Assembly (NCBI GenBank): GCA_023450535.1
Contig: JAEXGX010000204.1
Location: 1 to 9,339 of the forward strand
Length of the DNA stretch: 9,339 nucleotides
Reading direction: 5' to 3'
Source: Pseudomonadota bacterium
GTDB lineage: Bacteria; Desulfobacterota; Desulfovibrionia; Desulfovibrionales; Desulfovibrionaceae
In this document: positions 6,443 to 9,339 of the stretch, piece by piece
Layout: every line of letters begins with the position of its first letter
Numbering within the stretch: the first letter of the stretch is position 1
Translations under genes and position numbers: made by a program
Notes under the pieces: model-generated
The model's input: only the letters and a program-made list of their open reading frames with translations
Told to the model about the DNA's origin: nothing
The model's database searches: none

Positions 6443-7270
6443 ATGAACATCATGGAACAGATCCAGAGGGCTGAATCCCTCATGAGTCAGGGCAAGGCGG
6501 AAGAGGCCATCACATTTTATAAAAAACTCTGCCGCATGGAACATCTCACCGCCGCCGAACGCGGCATCGCGCTTTTCGGTCTGGGCACCTGCTCTCTTCT
6601 TCAGGAAAACTACACCGCCGCCTGTTCCAGTCTCCAGGAAAGCTGGGAACTGCTGATCCCCGCGCTGGGCACGAAAGATCCGCTCACCACGCGCACTATG
6701 GTTTTGCTTTCCCGCGTGCTGATTGCGCTCGGCAAGCTGGATTCCGGCATGGAGATCGGACGCGGCGCGCTGGAAAACCTTATTGAGTTGTACGGGCCAG
6801 AGCACGAACAAACGGCCACGGCGGCATTTTTTCTTTCTTCCGGCGCATACCGCTTCGGGCGGCTGGCCGAAGCCGAGGAGCTGCTCCTTCAGGCTCTGCA
6901 CGCCTGGGAAAAAATCTACGGGCACGACTCGCTTCAGGCCGCCACCTGTCTGGACGCTTTGGGCAAGTTGCGGGATGTCTGCGGCGAAACGCGGGAAGGA
7001 ACGGAATTTCATCGCCAGGCGTTGGACATCAAACTGAAAATCCTGGGCGATCATGAAACCACAGCGGCCTCTCTCGGACACCTTGGCATGGCGCTGGCGG
7101 ATCTTGAAGACTGGAAAGGCGCAGAAGCCCTCCTGACTCGCTCGCTGGAGAGCTTCCGGAATCTCGGCGCAGCCGAGGACGCCGAAGGTACCAGGGCCTT
7201 TCAGGAAAAACTCGCCCAGTGCCAGCACCGGCCGGACCGGGAACCGGACAAGGAGTCGAATAATGGATAA
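6443..7270 (+). CDS. Tetratricopeptide repeat protein
   Basis: 275 residues, no signal peptide or membrane segment, so cytoplasmic. Helical repeats run through most of it. From about residue 75 the spacing is the 42-residue kinesin-light-chain type, with signatures LYGPEHEQTA, IYGHDSLQAATCLDALG and ILGDHETTAASLGHLG starting successive units, each followed by an AE-rich second helix. The last 30 residues are charged and probably disordered. Such repeats bind partner proteins. The start at 6443 (MNIMEQIQ) begins the first TPR helix; the open frame extends to 6326 but that part overlaps the previous gene and is not repeat-like, and ATG 6452 is also possible. The end overlaps the next start by 8 bases, so the two products are likely made together and may bind each other. 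The family is clear; the specific function is unknown. Confidence 0.85.
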   Translation: MNIMEQIQRAESLMSQGKAEEAITFYKKLCRMEHLTAAERGIALFGLGTCSLLQENYTAACSSLQESWELLIPALGTKDPLTTRTMVLLSRVLIALGKLDSGMEIGRGALENLIELYGPEHEQTATAAFFLSSGAYRFGRLAEAEELLLQALHAWEKIYGHDSLQAATCLDALGKLRDVCGETREGTEFHRQALDIKLKILGDHETTAASLGHLGMALADLEDWKGAEALLTRSLESFRNLGAAEDAEGTRAFQEKLAQCQHRPDREPDKESNNG

Positions 7271-7883
7271 AAACACGCTCATCGAGCGCATTATGGATAT
7301 TGAATGGCAGATGTTCAGCAGCGTCAACAATGCGGGCGGCAAGGCCGCCTGCCAGACGGACTCCGCCACCTTCCGGATCATGCGCGCCAGCCAGTGCGCC
7401 GCATGGGACAAAGCTCTGCTGGCAAGCTGGCTGGCGGATTTTGAAGCCGCACAAGCTCAGGGAAGAAACCTCATGAGCGAAAAATACGCGCGCATGATGG
7501 AATCCACCTTTCCGGAGGAATACGCGCTCATCGCGGATCGCCTGCCGCCGCTCGACCCCGGCGCGGCCCAAAAAATTGAAGAAATTGTGGCTGTCCATCT
7601 GAAATGGAAGGAATACCTGGACGCGCGCTATCCGCATCTGGGAGAACGGGGCCGCCCCCTGCGCAGCCGGGACGACAGCACCGGCCTGCCCTCTCTGGAA
7701 ACCTACATGCGGGCGGAACTGCAAACCCTTTCCCCCGGAACAATCGCACTGTACCATGCCGCCACGATGAAACGCGCCGGATGCGGTGAAAGCGAAGCCG
7801 AAGAAAATCTGCTCAATCAGGTCAAGCAGTACGGTTTTGCAAGCCTGGAAGAAGCCGAGCACTATTTCAGTACGCACGAATAG
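7263..7883 (+). CDS. DUF4125 family protein
   Basis: 206 residues. The N-terminal part, IEWQMFSSVNNAGGKAACQ (about residues 14-32) followed by FRIMRASQ, is the recognisable signature of the DUF4125 family, whose biochemical function is not known to me. It is mainly helical with many charged residues, and no signal peptide or membrane segment is visible. The start codon lies inside the end of the TPR gene (overlap 7263-7270) with AAGGAG at 7250-7255 seven bases upstream, a typical translationally coupled arrangement. It is the last gene before a strong terminator, so it closes the transcription unit that may start at the glycyl radical enzyme. Confidence 0.85.
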   Translation: MDKNTLIERIMDIEWQMFSSVNNAGGKAACQTDSATFRIMRASQCAAWDKALLASWLADFEAAQAQGRNLMSEKYARMMESTFPEEYALIADRLPPLDPGAAQKIEEIVAVHLKWKEYLDARYPHLGERGRPLRSRDDSTGLPSLETYMRAELQTLSPGTIALYHAATMKRAGCGESEAEENLLNQVKQYGFASLEEAEHYFSTHE

Positions 7884-7907
7884 GTTGAGACAAACGCCGC
7901 ATACTTC

Positions 7908-7942
7908 AGTGGCCGCCTTCTCACGGAAGGCGGCCACTTTTT
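7908..7942 (+). terminator. Rho-independent terminator after the DUF4125 gene
   Basis: A perfect 12-bp stem, AGTGGCCGCCTT (7908-7919) with AAGGCGGCCACT (7927-7938), has a 7-base loop and is followed directly by a T run. It starts 24 bases after the DUF4125 stop and is the first convincing terminator downstream of the glycyl radical enzyme on this strand. Confidence 0.92.
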
Positions 7943-7949
7943 AATTTCA

Positions 7950-7969
7950 GCGGCAACATTCGTTGCCGC
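7950..7969. repeat. Perfect 8-bp inverted repeat in the convergent gap
   Basis: GCGGCAAC and GTTGCCGC pair around ATTC just after the terminator. No T tract follows on either strand. It may be a second transcription-stop or RNA-processing hairpin; nothing else is known of it. Confidence 0.35.
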
Positions 7970-8088
7970 AAATCAGTCGTGTTTCCACACGAGCAAAAGG
8001 CGACATGTGCCCACGGCTGGTGGCACTGCATCTCGTGCGGCTTCGCCGCCCTCAATTCCGCTCCGCGAAACCTTACTTCCGCTCCTCG

Positions 8089-8124
8089 CCCCCCTCCATG
8101 CCGCATTACCATGCGGCGGGGGGG
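8089..8124. repeat. Nested palindrome with poly-C/poly-G arms
   Basis: GCCGCAT and ATGCGGC pair perfectly around TACC (8100-8117). Outside them six C (8089-8094) face seven G (8118-8124), with a five-base TCCAT bulge on one side. The rest of the gap from 7970 to 8170 is very GC-rich with small hairpins and no convincing protein-coding frame, tRNA or promoter. This might be the 3' end of the convergent DUF169 message or a copy of a dispersed intergenic repeat. Confidence 0.4.
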
Positions 8125-8170
8125 TCGTCGCTCAAAGCTCGCTAACGCTCGCGCCTCCGGCGGTCAGCGA

Positions 8171-8944
8171 TCATTTGAACACGATCAGCGGGCAATTCTG
8201 GCAGATATCCGCACCGGGGAAGGGCTGGCCTTCCCGCGTCAGCGAGACGCCTCCCGTTTTCTCCACCCGCGCGGCCATGCGCTCCGCCACTTCCCGGATA
8301 TGATCGCCCGGCACCATGACGTTGATTTCCCCGCGCTCCATCTTGCCGGAATTATAGCTTCCCGCACAGGCCAGCGTCAGATCGGCCTGGCCTTCCACAA
8401 AACTGAACACCGCGCCGCCGCATATGGCGGAATTGACGCATAGCGCGGGCCGGAGGGGATGGACATCCCGCACGGCCATCCAGTCATTGAGAATATGGTA
8501 GGCCTGCATATTGTCGCAACAAAAATGGACCACATCGGGTTTTCCCGCCTGGGCGGACAGCGGACTCAAGGCCACAGCCAAGAGCTTTTTCCCGCTCAGG
8601 CGGGGCTTGCTTTCCACCACGCGCCGCACCTGCGCGTCATCCACACAAAATTTGCGGTGCATGCGCAGATCTCCCTCTTCCATATCGCGCAGGCCAAAGA
8701 CGAAACGCGCCCCCTGGCACCACAGTTTTTCCATATCCAGCACAATGGTCAGCCCTTCCATCCGCGCGCCCAATTCGGCCTGGCAGAAGGTAAGCGGTTT
8801 AATCGGGGCATAATGGGGCCGCGCCTGTTTGAATGCCGCCAGTGATGCCTCATCAAAGAAAAAACGTATGCCCACCGGGGCGTGCATGAGCCGCAGCTCA
8901 CGCATGAAAAATTCGTGCAATTCCGCATAATCCGTAAAGTGCAT
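8171..8944 (-). CDS. DUF169 family protein
   Basis: 257 residues, soluble, no signal peptide. The family signature is seen at the start, LRLMHAPVGIRFFFDE (about residues 17-32), and in IKPLTFCQAELGARMEG (48-64, with Cys54), plus MVPGDHIREVAERM near the end. It is rich in cysteine (for example FCC, and a terminal CQNC at 248-251), which would suit metal or cluster binding, but no function is established for DUF169 as far as I know. The start at 8944 is supported by AGGGAGG four bases upstream (8949-8955 on this strand). It is transcribed towards the terminator at 7908 and is preceded by a possible sigma54 promoter and a copy of the TGTACC motif found before the glycyl radical enzyme, which links it to the same regulation. 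Confidence 0.9.
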   Translation of the reverse strand: MHFTDYAELHEFFMRELRLMHAPVGIRFFFDEASLAAFKQARPHYAPIKPLTFCQAELGARMEGLTIVLDMEKLWCQGARFVFGLRDMEEGDLRMHRKFCVDDAQVRRVVESKPRLSGKKLLAVALSPLSAQAGKPDVVHFCCDNMQAYHILNDWMAVRDVHPLRPALCVNSAICGGAVFSFVEGQADLTLACAGSYNSGKMERGEINVMVPGDHIREVAERMAARVEKTGGVSLTREGQPFPGADICQNCPLIVFK

Positions 8945-9034
8945 GGCGCCTCCCTGCTGTTACCGCAACAAAATGGCAGAGCAAAGGTATCCCCTGCCCT
9001 GCTCCGTAGTGCGTTCCAAAAGTGAAATAGGCTA

Positions 9035-9050
9035 TGCAAACGGCATTCCA
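9035..9050 (-). promoter_or_regulatory. Sigma54-like (-24/-12) promoter for the DUF169 gene
   Basis: On the minus strand TGGAATGCCGTTTGCA matches 10 of 12 fixed positions of TGGCACG-N4-TTGCW, with GG and GC 10 bases apart. The transcript would start near 9024, about 80 bases before the ATG at 8944. An IHF site and a distant TGTACC-type repeat lie upstream in the right order. Confidence 0.6.
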
Positions 9051-9118
9051 CGGATACAGCTTGTGCAATAAATAACTATACCTGATCGTATACTTTTATT
9101 TTTTCTATATATCAATAA

Positions 9119-9131
9119 TATCAACGTATTA
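9119..9131 (+). promoter_or_regulatory. Consensus IHF-binding site
   Basis: TATCAACGTATTA fits WATCAANNNNTTR at every fixed position, with an A/T tract on its 5' side (about 9093-9118). It lies between the operator-like repeat at 9239 and the -24/-12 element at 9035, as expected for looping. AT-rich DNA raises the chance of a random match. Confidence 0.45.
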
Positions 9132-9238
9132 TGTTTATTACCCCCTTTCTTCTCATACCCGGAAATTGAAGCGTGCCCTGTAAAACCCGTCTTCCGAAAC
9201 GTTGTCATCACGCCCCACAAAGAGCAAAAGGAATAATT

Positions 9239-9265
9239 TTGTACCAAAATGAATACAATTTGTAT
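9239..9265. promoter_or_regulatory. Operator-like repeats resembling the sites before the glycyl radical enzyme
   Basis: TGTACC-N6-AATACA (9240-9257) has the same left half, spacer and overall length as TGTACC-N6-GGTACA at 2312-2329. It overlaps a perfect 6-1-6 palindrome, ATACAATTTGTAT (9253-9265). It lies about 215-240 bases upstream of the predicted DUF169 transcript start and could equally serve a gene beyond the right edge. Confidence 0.45.
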
Positions 9266-9339
9266 CTTCGCCGTAAAAAACCAGTTTCCATTTTCATAAA
9301 TTTATTCAGCGTGTTATCACGTAAATCGCTCTACTGCCG

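Larger units (their letters stand above)
8945..9339. other. AT-rich intergenic control region upstream of the DUF169 gene
   Basis: The 395 bases to the window edge hold no convincing gene; a 71-codon frame on the minus strand (9032-9247) has low-complexity AT-driven composition and overlaps the regulatory sites. From about 9060 the base composition shifts strongly to A+T. Recognisable parts are a -24/-12 element, a consensus IHF site, TGTACC-type repeats and a short inverted repeat TATAC-N6-GTATA at 9077-9092. The next gene to the right is not visible. Confidence 0.6.

Noticed and set aside
7950..8124. CRISPR array or tRNA in the convergent gap
   Set aside because: The hairpins differ from each other with no regular repeat-spacer pattern, and no cloverleaf with a T-loop motif could be found.
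7979..8443. 154-residue plus-strand frame in the gap and opposite the DUF169 gene
   Set aside because: Half of it is antisense to the DUF169 gene; the rest is arginine/proline-rich translation of hairpin-filled GC-rich DNA.
9087..9115. Sigma70-like promoter TTGATA-N17-TATACG on the minus strand before the DUF169 gene
   Set aside because: A reasonable match, but AT-rich DNA produces such matches easily and the -24/-12 element with IHF site fits the position better; kept only as an alternative.
9032..9247. 71-residue frame on the minus strand
   Set aside because: No family resemblance, AT-driven composition, and it covers the regulatory sites.

Overview
The window (GC-rich coding DNA with sharply AT-rich control regions) reads as accessory metabolism of an anaerobic, probably sulfidogenic Deltaproteobacterium-like organism. 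Desulfovibrionaceae, such as Desulfovibrio or Bilophila, is my best guess. This rests on gene content (an oxygen-sensitive glycyl radical enzyme, a HesB-like selenoprotein, DUF169 and DUF4125 proteins) and on sigma54-type control. It is inference, not a sequence match.

Layout. (1) 1-1211, plus: C-terminal part of a sodium:solute symporter, closed by a paired-hairpin element at 1227-1272 between two convergent genes. (2) 1300-2190, minus: a radical-SAM glycyl radical enzyme activase. (3) 2191-2551: a divergent control region with a cluster of GTAC-centred inverted repeats (CTGTACC-N6-GGTACAG is the best), an IHF-like site, a strong -24/-12 sigma54 promoter facing the enzyme gene and a weaker one facing the activase. 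(4) 2552-4960, plus: an 802-residue glycyl radical enzyme whose catalytic-Cys loop reads GCVG instead of the usual GCVE. (5) 5056-6399, plus: three tandem HesB-like paralogues. The first has an in-frame TGA exactly where the second has Cys, so it is read here as a selenoprotein. The third has Asp there. (6) 6443-7883, plus: a TPR protein overlapping a DUF4125 protein, followed by a strong rho-independent terminator. (7) 8171-8944, minus: a DUF169 protein preceded by its own sigma54-like promoter, a consensus IHF site and a copy of the TGTACC-N6 motif found in front of the enzyme.

Working model (inference). A sigma54 activator binding the TGTACC-type repeats switches on activase, enzyme and, from a distance, the DUF169 gene. 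The symporter may import the substrate. The activase installs the radical on Gly777 of the enzyme. The HesB-like genes, TPR and DUF4125 genes follow in the same direction with no convincing terminator until 7908, so they may be one long transcript. The substrate of the enzyme cannot be read from the sequence; the missing CxE glutamate argues against simply calling it a dehydratase, choline lyase or isethionate sulfite-lyase.
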